The notes below the pieces were generated by a model. The model did no database searches and was not told where the DNA came from. It saw nothing but the letters and a program-made list of their open reading frames with translations. DNA of 13,289 nucleotides. Source: Prevotellaceae bacterium (GTDB lineage: Bacteria; Bacteroidota; Bacteroidia; Bacteroidales; Paludibacteraceae). The stretch's first letter is position 1, and each line of letters starts with the position of its first letter. The stretch covers positions 1-13,289 of the forward strand of contig JAITNR010000052.1 in the NCBI GenBank assembly GCA_031290375.1, given 5' to 3'. A program made the translations under genes and the position numbers. Of this stretch, positions 7,301 through 13,289 are shown piece by piece.

Positions 7301-9084
7301 AGCACTTTGCTGAATTAGGAATAAATCCGGGTGGAAACGACATTTCTTTACAAACAAGATTATTGAACAATAATTTTGTTCCTTGGTATGACCTTATTGA
7401 TTTTAAAAATCTCCAATGGACAAGCGATGCTGACCAAATCTATATTACCGATTTGAAAGAAGGCTCTTTTAACGGACTTGCTTCAATGTTTTTTGGTTCA
7501 TTGTTTTATTCGTTTGAATCTTCTGCATTAGGCTATTTGAGCATCAATCCTGAATTGCCAGTTATTACAGAACAAGCAACAACCGTTTCTCTTTCAAGAG
7601 ATGAATTTTTACAAATTATAAATTCTACAATCCGGATTTTAGGAGACAAATATAAACACAACAAAGTTGAAGATGCAAATCCATTCAATTTTGCACAATA
7701 CAACAATTTCCCCACACAAGTCAAAAAATACATTCGTGCCGTTGCAAATAGATTTTCAAAACAAGAAAATGAAATTGGTACAGCCGTTTTCAATACGCTT
7801 TCAATAAGTGGTTTGCTAAGAGGCGATACAGGAATCCAAGTTGAAAATCTTTTTATCAAAGTTGCAAGAGCAACCGACCCAATTTGGACAAGCCAAAGAG
7901 GAAGCAGACCGCATTTGCATTTTAGCGGAGGAATTTGCACACATTCTGTTACTGCATTGCAACAGCAAGCAGATAGAATTTGTGATGATATTTGGAAAGA
8001 AAATTATCTTTCATACAATGCTATTAAACAACAACGTCCGCCAATCCGTTTGCATTGCGAAGAACTCACAGGACAAACAGATGACCAATTTGAACGGCAA
8101 CGGCATTTCAGAAATATCATTTTACCTGACGAAGGCAATTTACAAGTAAAGGCAATTGATTTGTTGAGCGTAACAACAACACTTGAAGTTGGCGTTGATA
8201 TTGGAGCATTGCAAGCCGTGATGTTAGGGAATATGCCACCGCAACGTTTCAACTATCAACAAAGAGTTGGTCGTGCCGGTCGTAGAGGACAAGCCTATTC
8301 CGTGATTTTGACTTTTTGCAGAGGTAGAAGCCACGATGAATTTTATTTTGCCAATCCTCAAAAAATTACAGGCGATGCACCACCAACACCTTTCTTGACA
8401 ATGGGGCAAGAAAGGATTTTTAAACGATTGCTTGCAAAAGAAATTTTAAGGAGAGCATACATTGAAAAAGATATTGACGTTACCTCTGATGAAAAATCAA
8501 GTGTTCACGGTGAATTTGGCTCTATTGGCAGTTGGAGTATTTACAAAAAGGAAATTATTGACTGGATAAACAATAATAGAACAAGTATTGAAGAAACTGT
8601 TGATGCTTTGCTAACTGAACAACTGAAAGAAAAGAGAGAGGGATTTATTAGTTGGGTTGCAAACACAGCAACAGTAAACGGCTTGATTGAAAAAGCAGAA
8701 AGCATAATCAACAACGAAGAAATTGCAACGAACGATATTTCTGAAAAATTTGCCGAAGGTGGAATTTTGCCAATGTTCGGTATGCCAACCACAGTAAAAA
8801 ATTTGTATCACGGTATTAAAAACTATCACGGAAATATTGAACCTTTGTCAATAGACAGAGCGCAATCAATAGCAATTTATGAATTTGCACCGGGCGCACA
8901 GAAAACAAAAGACAAGGCGATTCATCAAGTTATTGGTTTTACAAGTGATTTTATTAATGTTCACAACGCTGTAAAAAATGAAGATAGAACAACCTGCTTC
9001 CGTTTTCACTTAATCGTTGGTTTGTGCGTTGCAGAGCTTGCGGATTTTTTGAAACATATTCGGAAGAACGAAAAACAGAATTAG
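4318..9084 (+). CDS. druE-like: DruE-like giant DEAD/DEAH-type helicase, N-terminal part (frameshifted)
   Basis: This encodes 1,588 aa with a full superfamily 2 helicase core. Motif I is GTGSGKT at residues 119-125 and motif Ia is ALILYPMNALVEDQ. Motif Ib is DIMITNYSML, motif II is DELH at 375-378 and motif III is SSAS. Motif IV lies near VVFSDSREDA, motif V is TTTLEVGVDIG and motif VI is QQRVGRAGRRG at 1314-1324. Cys pairs C659/C662 (CDNC) and C818/C821 (CPGC), between the two RecA-like lobes, suggest a zinc site. Helicases with this insert and a C-terminal DUF1998 include DruE (Druantia), DrmA/DrmB (DISARM) and MrfA-like enzymes. The natural C-terminus continues in the -1 frame from about 8988 (next entry). 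The last roughly 30 residues here are out-of-frame sequence. Restored length is about 2,024 aa, in the DruE range. It is coupled to the gene before it by ATGA. Confidence 0.85.
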   Translation: MKDPVGSFETIKRNFIRYVKTAFGTKFEGVEKERYDLLNYDKVFYRKPWIEPLPDYVSSGKKINDLTLEDLGNALSEAEANTFKGLVNTGLVGNFPLHSHQAEMLKQALLGNNCIITSGTGSGKTESFLLPLFAQLSKELTNWQTPNQKSANVNTWWQKNGGLSAREIVNNSNFTLSNAVRQRQHETRKAGVRALILYPMNALVEDQMSRLRKALDSDDTREWLSENTNGNAIYFGRYNGSSPVSGELRKIKDSGSFAINTKKINQLKEQLQQIETDSNRVTEYIQQTGKTGSEAKDLKSFFQRLDGAEMRSRFDMQVAPPDIMITNYSMLSIMLMRDIDKGIFEETRQWLKCEDLSENQREEEKPNRIFHLIIDELHLYRGTQGTEVAYLLKLVLNRLGLHPHHSQLRILASSASLEAGDEASKNFVCDFFGVSHEYFAEKFKIIEGKNNPISAFPENERKLPISPFKEIAEKFSKVKGNIADTNFIATCETAAIELATTFNIITQTESGISKLLAVITNPDFQLKERLFSPCRDYKAVCSIQANGDDTNGKYFAETIFETTNNKEDLENALRGLLIARAMLDEPEFKTIADSIPDERKLPRFRFHYFFRNIEGLWASVKSNDVDEIYSDGERAIGRLYSTTRINSEQGNRVLELLYCDNCGTTLFGGSRLVTKNESGNNSFEMLPISPNIEGIPEKTPAKLVEKRSYQEYAVFWACGNQSFTQHDIEQGIPQNYWRQPTLNGFNQGDFEAKWILASLNCISGDIDNSHNKADEKPEQWIKGYYFIITNNSNRDIALPDANGNISTIETHRALPSVCPGCGVNYQKRRQDWNKSKTSSIRGFRTGFAKTTQMFAKELMYQLPSNEAERKLVVFSDSREDAAQIANGIERNHFSDLMREILVNELHSNLMFRFQIVSAFDNGDTTRQMELQQQSQTIFDEIEYLIDNSNYNGYNTKKLREKQEADAKLNEIRSLTLNIRSLVDITNSVNLAPLVKHFAELGINPGGNDISLQTRLLNNNFVPWYDLIDFKNLQWTSDADQIYITDLKEGSFNGLASMFFGSLFYSFESSALGYLSINPELPVITEQATTVSLSRDEFLQIINSTIRILGDKYKHNKVEDANPFNFAQYNNFPTQVKKYIRAVANRFSKQENEIGTAVFNTLSISGLLRGDTGIQVENLFIKVARATDPIWTSQRGSRPHLHFSGGICTHSVTALQQQADRICDDIWKENYLSYNAIKQQRPPIRLHCEELTGQTDDQFERQRHFRNIILPDEGNLQVKAIDLLSVTTTLEVGVDIGALQAVMLGNMPPQRFNYQQRVGRAGRRGQAYSVILTFCRGRSHDEFYFANPQKITGDAPPTPFLTMGQERIFKRLLAKEILRRAYIEKDIDVTSDEKSSVHGEFGSIGSWSIYKKEIIDWINNNRTSIEETVDALLTEQLKEKREGFISWVANTATVNGLIEKAESIINNEEIATNDISEKFAEGGILPMFGMPTTVKNLYHGIKNYHGNIEPLSIDRAQSIAIYEFAPGAQKTKDKAIHQVIGFTSDFINVHNAVKNEDRTTCFRFHLIVGLCVAELADFLKHIRKNEKQN
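8988..9084 (+). other. Frameshift / dual-frame zone inside the helicase gene
   Basis: Two frames are open together between the TAG at 8985-8987 (-1 frame) and the TAG at 9082-9084 (0 frame). In the 0 frame the sequence after residue NEDRTT looks non-native. In the -1 frame it reads LLPFSLNRWFVRCRACGFFE, a convincing lead-in to the CxxC zinc ribbon. Adding one base near the CC at 8993-8994 (for example CCC instead of CC) would give NEDRTTLLPFSLNRWFVRC. A heptamer TTTTTTG at 9045-9051 lies in the right phase for -1 slippage, but it is downstream of the CxxC pair. Confidence 0.75.
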
Positions 9085-10391
9085 AGACTCAATCAGTTTT
9101 TGATAGTTGCCCGAATTGTGGAGAAACAAATCCAGACAAGTATCAACAACCATTTAAACTAAAATCTCCAAGAGCATACAGAACAAATCTTTCAGCAGGA
9201 AGCGATACAAAAGATGATTCTGAATTTTTGCTTTCACGTCCACCAATTTTTGCCGAGAAAATTGGTTTAGCAAACATAGAAATAGTAAGCAATGCTTCAA
9301 TTTCTATTTCAAATAACGATGTTACTTGGCGTGTAAACACAAATTCAGATAGATTTTTTACAGGAAAACTTTACAACACAAACAACAAGTTCCCTTTTAA
9401 CTCTAATGGCTTTTGGTTCAATAACCAATGGTTGTTGAACGACTTTGCTACCAACGTTCCTGTAAACAATGGTTATTCAATGTTTGTACAGCAAAATCAA
9501 GCAGGAGTTGAAGAGCAAATTGCGTTAGCGAGCAACAAAAACACAGAAATATTAAGAATTGCACCAACAACTGTTCCTTTGGAACTTGACTTGAATATGT
9601 TTTTTAGCGAAACAGATTTGCCACACATCAAAGCGCAAAGTAATGGTGTTCGTTCTGGATATTATTCAGCAGCGTTTTTGCTTCAACGAATTTTAGCCGA
9701 CAAACTTGACATTGACCCAACCGAAATTGAAATTGCCGATATTTCAATGAAAGTGCTTGAAGACGAAACAAACAGAAGAATTGCAGAAATTATTCTGACT
9801 GATGAACTACCAAATGGTTCAGGCTTTGTGAGATTTTTATATGACAATTTTGCAAACATTCTTTCAGAATCAATAAATCCAAGCAATCCAAATAGTTACT
9901 TAGGAAAAATTCATTCGCAAACACACCAAGAAAAATGTGATAATGCTTGTTACGATTGCTTAAAAGTATTCCGGAATATGAATTATCACAGTTTGCTTGA
10001 TTGGCGTTTAGGCTTATCAATGCTTCGTATAATGAATGATTCAAACTTTGTTTGTGGTGCAGATGGAAGCTTCAAATTCATTGAATTGCAAAATTGGCTT
10101 GCGTTTGCAACAGAATTGAGAAATGCATTTGCCCAAAGTTTTGGTTTCTCACATACAGCAGAAATAAAAGGTTTGCCAATTATCAAATTTGGAAAAAATC
10201 AGAAACACATCATAATGATTGTTCACCCATTTTGGGATTTAAGAAATATCAGAGAAGCGAATTGGTTGGCAGAAATCAAAGCGGAGATTGATGAATATGT
10301 TGTTCAAAGCGGTGGCTATATTAGTATAATTGATACATTCAACTTGCACAGAAGACCGGGTTGGTGTTACGAAAAATTAGTGATAAGATGA
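9024..10391 (+). CDS. druE-like: DUF1998 zinc-ribbon C-terminal part of the DruE-like helicase (frameshifted)
   Basis: This reading frame of about 455 aa begins inside the previous gene. Near its start are C3/C6 (RCRACG) and C29/C32 (CPNCG), a four-cysteine zinc ribbon. Further on is CDNACYDC (C305, C309, C312) followed by H-S-L-L-D-W-R-L-G-L, the DUF1998 signature. In MrfA, DruE and DrmB-type proteins these cysteine regions sit C-terminal to the helicase core. The only early start is a GTG at 9024 with no ribosome-binding site, and it falls in the middle of the conserved block. The frame is open back to 8988. This argues that it is the tail of the helicase cut off by a frameshift, not a separate gene. 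A separate DrmB-like protein is the less likely alternative. The end overlaps the ATG of the nuclease gene (ATGA at 10388-10391). Confidence 0.75.
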   Translation: MRCRACGFFETYSEERKTELETQSVFDSCPNCGETNPDKYQQPFKLKSPRAYRTNLSAGSDTKDDSEFLLSRPPIFAEKIGLANIEIVSNASISISNNDVTWRVNTNSDRFFTGKLYNTNNKFPFNSNGFWFNNQWLLNDFATNVPVNNGYSMFVQQNQAGVEEQIALASNKNTEILRIAPTTVPLELDLNMFFSETDLPHIKAQSNGVRSGYYSAAFLLQRILADKLDIDPTEIEIADISMKVLEDETNRRIAEIILTDELPNGSGFVRFLYDNFANILSESINPSNPNSYLGKIHSQTHQEKCDNACYDCLKVFRNMNYHSLLDWRLGLSMLRIMNDSNFVCGADGSFKFIELQNWLAFATELRNAFAQSFGFSHTAEIKGLPIIKFGKNQKHIIMIVHPFWDLRNIREANWLAEIKAEIDEYVVQSGGYISIIDTFNLHRRPGWCYEKLVIR

Positions 10392-11467
10392 TAAATAAAA
10401 TTGGAGATATACATTTCAAGAATATTAAGCGCATTTCGCCAAGCCAATTTTATTCGATGAAAAATTGTGCTTACAAATCTTTATTGGCAGAGGCTTTTGA
10501 TAAAAAGCCCTTGCTTCCTGTTTCGCCTAATGCTTACTTTGGAACAGTTTTGCACAAAATGCTTGAACTGATTACAAAAGGAGTTGTACAAAATGAAGAT
10601 GATTTTAACGTTGAATTTGATAATCAAGTGCAAATCCTTGAAAATGATTTGCAAAACAACGGCTTCGGCTTTTTCGTTCCGCTAAAAAATCAGTTACAGA
10701 ATTTTGGATTAAAGAAAATTCAAATAAAGAAACATTTGCGAAATGAACCCACACAACAAAATAGTTCGCAAAACGTGAATTATTTTTCTGAAAAATGGTT
10801 TGAGTCGAAAGATAAATTGATTGGAGGTAAAATTGATTTAGTGATTGAAAATGGCAACGATGTAGAAATTGTAGATTTTAAAACAGGTGCAATTACACAA
10901 GATTGTTTAGATGATGAAGGTGATATTTATTTAGATGTAAAAGCAGAATACAAAGAACAACTTCTACTTTATGCTTATTTGTATTTTGAAAACACAAGTC
11001 AATTTCCAACTCGTTTAAGTTTAGTTGATTTAGCCAAACAGAAATTTTCGGTTGAATTTTCGCAAGAAGAATGTAAAGCAGTTTTTGATGAAGCAAAAAA
11101 TCTATTGAAGACAACAAATGACCGTGTTACTACAAAAACATTTTCAGCAAATCCGAAAGAGGAAAATTGCAAGTATTGTCTATACAGACCTGCCTGTTCT
11201 TTCTTTCAACAAAAACTTGAAACTGATTTTTCGTTCAATGATGTTTTAGGAGAGATTAAAGATGTAAAGAAATTTCAGAATGGAAATGTGAGCGTGTTTT
11301 TGCAAAATGGAAATAATAGTTTAACCATTAAGAATTTTGCTTCTGAAAGGTTTGACGAACTAAATAACCGCAGAAATAAAACAATAAGTATATATAATTT
11401 GCGGAAAGAAGCAATTGATTTTGTTTATTCGACAACTAAAATTACAATGATATATGAATGCCCATAA
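10388..11467 (+). CDS. PD-(D/E)XK nuclease with AddB/Cas4-type iron-sulfur cysteines
   Basis: This encodes 359 aa in the PDDEXK_1 (AddB/RecB/Cas4-like) nuclease family. Seen motifs are ISPSQFYSMKNCAYK near the N-terminus with C27, and GTVLH with H56. GGKIDLVI carries D150 and IVDFKTG carries D163 and K165, together the D...DxK metal-binding and catalytic core. A downstream EQLLLYAYLYFE matches the family's Q-x-x-x-Y motif. C261-x2-C264-x5-C270 together with C27 reproduces the spaced four-cysteine pattern that binds [4Fe-4S] in AddB and Cas4 nucleases. A DNA end- or strand-cleaving role with the neighbouring helicase is inferred. The ATG at 10388 overlaps the upstream TGA. An in-frame TTG at 10361 would add nine residues but is less likely. 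It may match DruG of Druantia type II by position; I am not sure of that assignment. Confidence 0.85.
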   Translation: MINKIGDIHFKNIKRISPSQFYSMKNCAYKSLLAEAFDKKPLLPVSPNAYFGTVLHKMLELITKGVVQNEDDFNVEFDNQVQILENDLQNNGFGFFVPLKNQLQNFGLKKIQIKKHLRNEPTQQNSSQNVNYFSEKWFESKDKLIGGKIDLVIENGNDVEIVDFKTGAITQDCLDDEGDIYLDVKAEYKEQLLLYAYLYFENTSQFPTRLSLVDLAKQKFSVEFSQEECKAVFDEAKNLLKTTNDRVTTKTFSANPKEENCKYCLYRPACSFFQQKLETDFSFNDVLGEIKDVKKFQNGNVSVFLQNGNNSLTIKNFASERFDELNNRRNKTISIYNLRKEAIDFVYSTTKITMIYECP

Positions 11468-12590
11468 AATAAATAAAATTCCAATACTATCTTTTTTCAC
11501 CGGCGGCGGCTTCCTCGATATGGGATTCATTCAGGCGGGATTTGATGTTGTTTGGACAAATGAGATTGACCTTGTTTTTGCTAAATTATACAGTGAGGGA
11601 GTGACTTCGTGGAAAAAAAGTGAAAATTTGTTGTCGGCAAATCAAAACTGTAAAATTTCAAACACAAATTCCATTAAAGATATTTCAACAGAAACTATTA
11701 TCAAAGCGGTATTTAATGGAAATAAGCCTAAACTTTTCGGCGTCATTGGAGGTCCCCCTTGTCAGGATTTCAGCATAAATGGTAATCTTGTCGGTTTTAA
11801 GGGTGATAGAGGCTCTTTGACAGATGCCTATCTATACAAAATACTTGAACTAAAACCTGCATTTTTTGTAATGGAAAATGTGACTGGATTAATCCATGTA
11901 AAGAAAAATGCAATCCATTTTTTTGAGTTACTGAAAGTTATGTCAGAAGAATATCTCATAGATTGGGAAGTCCTAAACAGTTTGAAGTTTGGGGTACCAC
12001 AGTCCAGAGATAGAGTATTTGTGATAGGTTTGAATAAAACTGTTTTCAATACGAATAAAATAGAGTTAAATCTATCTGGAAAATGGTTCCCGTTTTTTGA
12101 AAATTTGAAATATGCAAATCCACATAAGCAATTCAATTGGGCTTCTCCAATAGAATTTGGCTCAAGTATTATTAAAGATGCAGCAATTCCTATTGAACTT
12201 TGCGTTGAATCTTGCTTAGTTGCATCCGAAAAGGAGTCTATAATTCCAAATGCAAATGAATATTTTAACCTGTTAGGCGACATAAACCGATTCAATCAAA
12301 TAAAAGAAGGCGAAACAAATAGACCATCATTTAAACGGCTTCATCGGTATAAGTATAGTCCAACTGCTTGCTATGGGAACAATGAAGTCCACCTGCACCC
12401 ATATCAAAACCGGCGTTTGTCGGTAAGAGAAGCTTTGAGGATTCAAGGAGTTGAAGATTCTTACATTTTAACTACGCCTCAATTACTTTCAAAAAAAATT
12501 AAAATGATTGGAAATGGTGTACCTGTTCCATTGGCAAAGGCAGTAGCACAAGCTTTAATAAAATTTATTAGCAACCTCGAAAGAAAATAA
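11454..12590 (+). CDS. DNA (cytosine-5) methyltransferase
   Basis: This encodes a 378-aa C5-methyltransferase with the family motifs in order. Motif I is SFFTGGGFLDMGF (residues 13-25), and motif IV is GGPPCQDFS with catalytic C103. Motif VI is ENV at 141-143, motif VIII is QSRDR at 183-187, and motif IX is NRRLSVREALRIQG. Motif X is GNGVP at 353-357. The target-recognition region between VIII and IX is of moderate size, so one short recognition sequence is likely, but it cannot be read from the sequence. Length is normal and all catalytic motifs are intact, so the enzyme is probably active. It starts 14 nt inside the nuclease gene, as the last member of the operon. A role in marking self DNA fits DruM of Druantia type II or DrmMII of DISARM class 2. 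A plain restriction-modification or orphan methylase is an alternative. Confidence 0.92.
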   Translation: MNAHKINKIPILSFFTGGGFLDMGFIQAGFDVVWTNEIDLVFAKLYSEGVTSWKKSENLLSANQNCKISNTNSIKDISTETIIKAVFNGNKPKLFGVIGGPPCQDFSINGNLVGFKGDRGSLTDAYLYKILELKPAFFVMENVTGLIHVKKNAIHFFELLKVMSEEYLIDWEVLNSLKFGVPQSRDRVFVIGLNKTVFNTNKIELNLSGKWFPFFENLKYANPHKQFNWASPIEFGSSIIKDAAIPIELCVESCLVASEKESIIPNANEYFNLLGDINRFNQIKEGETNRPSFKRLHRYKYSPTACYGNNEVHLHPYQNRRLSVREALRIQGVEDSYILTTPQLLSKKIKMIGNGVPVPLAKAVAQALIKFISNLERK

Positions 12591-12623
12591 GTACCAATAA
12601 GAAGAATGAGAATTATTTTCTTT
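12580..12623. terminator. Weak AT-rich inverted repeat between convergent genes
   Basis: AAAGAAAATAA (12580-12590) and TTATTTTCTTT (12613-12623) are perfect 11-bp inverted repeats around a 22-nt spacer. They overlap the last codons of both convergent genes, each ending AGA AAA TAA. It could serve as a weak two-way terminator, or be chance from similar AT-rich gene ends. Confidence 0.25.
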
Positions 12624-12864
12624 GATACGGGATAATATCTTCTGCAACCATTATTATTAAATCGTCTTTTTCTTCATAGAATCTTATGGAGATTCCTTTT
12701 TGTTTTTGAGATGAAATAGCTTCCAACAATAATCTTGATATTTTGTCAACTAATATTTCAAGATTATTTTTTTGTTGAATTTCGCAATCCCAAATAGTTA
12801 AGACATTCCATCCCATTGATTTAATTTGTGATTGGATATTTTCATCCCGTTCTTTATTGCACAT
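12613..12864 (-). pseudogene. vsr: Vsr-type mismatch endonuclease, C-terminal remnant
   Basis: This is an 83-aa minus-strand frame. Residues 3-28 (NKERDENIQ...GWNVLTIWDCE) match the C-terminal half of very-short-patch repair endonucleases, where 'N-x-x-R-D' and 'G-W-x-V-x-x-(I/V)-W-x-C-E' are hallmarks. Vsr nicks next to the T of T:G mismatches that arise when 5-methylcytosine is deaminated, and its gene is often beside a C5 methylase, as here (convergent, 22 nt apart). Complete family members are around 140-180 aa. The missing N-terminal half would hold the catalytic aspartate and the 'HGCFWH' and other zinc-site residues, and nothing like them is seen upstream in any minus-strand frame I read. 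About 45 residues after the core are of unknown role. The remnant is therefore most likely inactive. The ATG at 12864 is the first codon after the break and may not be a real start. Confidence 0.7.
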
Positions 12865-13171
12865 GGGATTGTTTTTGGGGAAACATCCTCTTTCTTTAAA
12901 TGAAATTGGTTCAAATATACATGAATTAATTGAAGAATACTTTAAGATTAATTATTGTAATTATTCTCCTAAATATAGATCTTTTTTAGATAGATATTTT
13001 TCTACACTATTCGATATGGATAGTGTAGCTTTAATAAAAGCATCAACTTTAAGGGATGATATTTATTTTGTCTCTATTGATAAAAAAAACAATGATAGAG
13101 TAAGCGGAATAAATTTTGATGATATTTTTTATTTTCCCTTTTCGAAGCCTTACTCTCATGTATTTAGATAA
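12863..13171 (+). CDS. Hypothetical AT-rich reading frame, possibly the 3' part of a truncated gene
   Basis: This 102-aa frame begins at an ATG within the same CATG that starts the minus-strand Vsr remnant (a TTG two codons upstream is also available). The translation (KHPLSLNEIGSNIHELIEEY ... DRYFSTLFDMDSVALIKAST ... INFDDIFYFPFSKPYSHVFR) has a globular-looking mix of residues but matches no family I know. There is no ribosome-binding site, and upstream in this frame the DNA is antisense to the Vsr coding region. It may be the C-terminal end of a gene joined here by recombination, or a chance open frame in very AT-rich DNA. Confidence 0.35.
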   Translation: MGLFLGKHPLSLNEIGSNIHELIEEYFKINYCNYSPKYRSFLDRYFSTLFDMDSVALIKASTLRDDIYFVSIDKKNNDRVSGINFDDIFYFPFSKPYSHVFR

Positions 13172-13178
13172 AATATAG

Positions 13179-13289
13179 ACCTTAGTTCATAGCAATCCAT
13201 CAAAACTGAAAGTAAATAAATTTCTGCAAATCGGCAGTAATGAATTGCTAAAGGATAAAGACACACCCTCAGCTTGGCATAGGGCAAGG
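13179..13289 (+). CDS. Partial open frame running off the right edge
   Basis: Thirty-seven codons are open from just after the TAG at 13176-13178 to the end of the window. The frame reads HSNPSKLKVNKFLQIGSNEL then KDKDTPSAWHRAR. No ATG is present, so this may be a gene lacking its 5' end, a gene with a rare start such as GTT/TTA (unlikely), or chance. I do not recognise it, and it does not resemble the start of a MobB relaxase. Confidence 0.25.

Noticed and set aside
6845..7940. Several minus-strand open frames of 68-135 codons and a plus-strand 102-codon frame at 7841-8149.
   Set aside because: All sit inside the helicase gene, whose frame carries continuous conserved motifs. The others have shadow-type composition and no starts with ribosome-binding sites.
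4318..11467. Straight assignment as canonical DISARM (drmA, drmB, drmC, methylase).
   Set aside because: No phospholipase-D-type drmC is present. The helicase and DUF1998 parts look like one frameshifted protein and not two genes, and a 933-aa unknown partner leads the operon. DruE-like content fits better.
11828..12295. A 155-codon open frame on the minus strand.
   Set aside because: It lies wholly antisense to the methylase core motifs (ENV, QSRDR), which are unmistakable on the plus strand. The translation is serine- and phenylalanine-rich with no family likeness.
1..13289. CRISPR array, tRNA or rRNA genes, and insertion sequences with transposase.
   Set aside because: No regularly spaced repeats, no cloverleaf or rRNA-like stretch, and no transposase motifs were seen on either strand.

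Overview
The window looks like part of an integrative/conjugative or mobilizable element of a Bacteroidetes (Bacteroidota) bacterium. The left end carries three accessory and mobilization genes typical of such elements: a small HTH protein, a DUF3408 protein and a MobA-type relaxosome protein. The candidate promoters match the Bacteroidetes -7 box (TAnnTTTG), Shine-Dalgarno sequences are weak, and the DNA is AT-rich. Genus cannot be told from the sequence.

Left module (1-1441): a minus-strand HTH gene diverges from a DUF3408 gene. A roughly 200-nt non-coding stretch packed with inverted repeats follows, which is a candidate oriT or structured leader, and then mobA. The relaxase gene (mobB) that normally follows mobA is not present. 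A cargo operon starts about 80 nt after mobA.

Cargo operon (about 1460-12590, plus strand): four protein units in tight order. (1) A 933-aa protein of unknown function. (2) A giant helicase with a C-terminal zinc-ribbon/DUF1998 region, about 2,024 aa if restored, but broken here by a one-base frameshift near 8988-9023 into 1,588-aa and roughly 455-aa reading frames. (3) A 359-aa PD-(D/E)XK nuclease with an AddB/Cas4-type four-cysteine (probable [4Fe-4S]) signature. (4) A DNA cytosine-5 methyltransferase. Junctions 1/2 and 2/3 are ATGA overlaps and 3/4 overlaps by 14 nt, so the set is probably translationally coupled. A very large DruE-like helicase-DUF1998 protein, a large unknown partner, another partner and a C5 methylase resemble Druantia type II, with a more distant likeness to DISARM (DrmA/DrmB plus a C5 methylase). 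It is most likely an anti-phage defence system. The methylase probably marks self DNA and the helicase/nuclease act on unmarked DNA. The frameshift may have inactivated this copy.

Right end (12591-13289): convergent with the methylase is the C-terminal remnant of a Vsr-type mismatch endonuclease, the usual companion of a C5 methylase. It has lost its catalytic N-terminal half. The break lies at a CATG where a very AT-rich plus-strand reading frame of unknown identity begins. The last 111 nt form another open frame that runs off the window. This end looks like a recombination scar.
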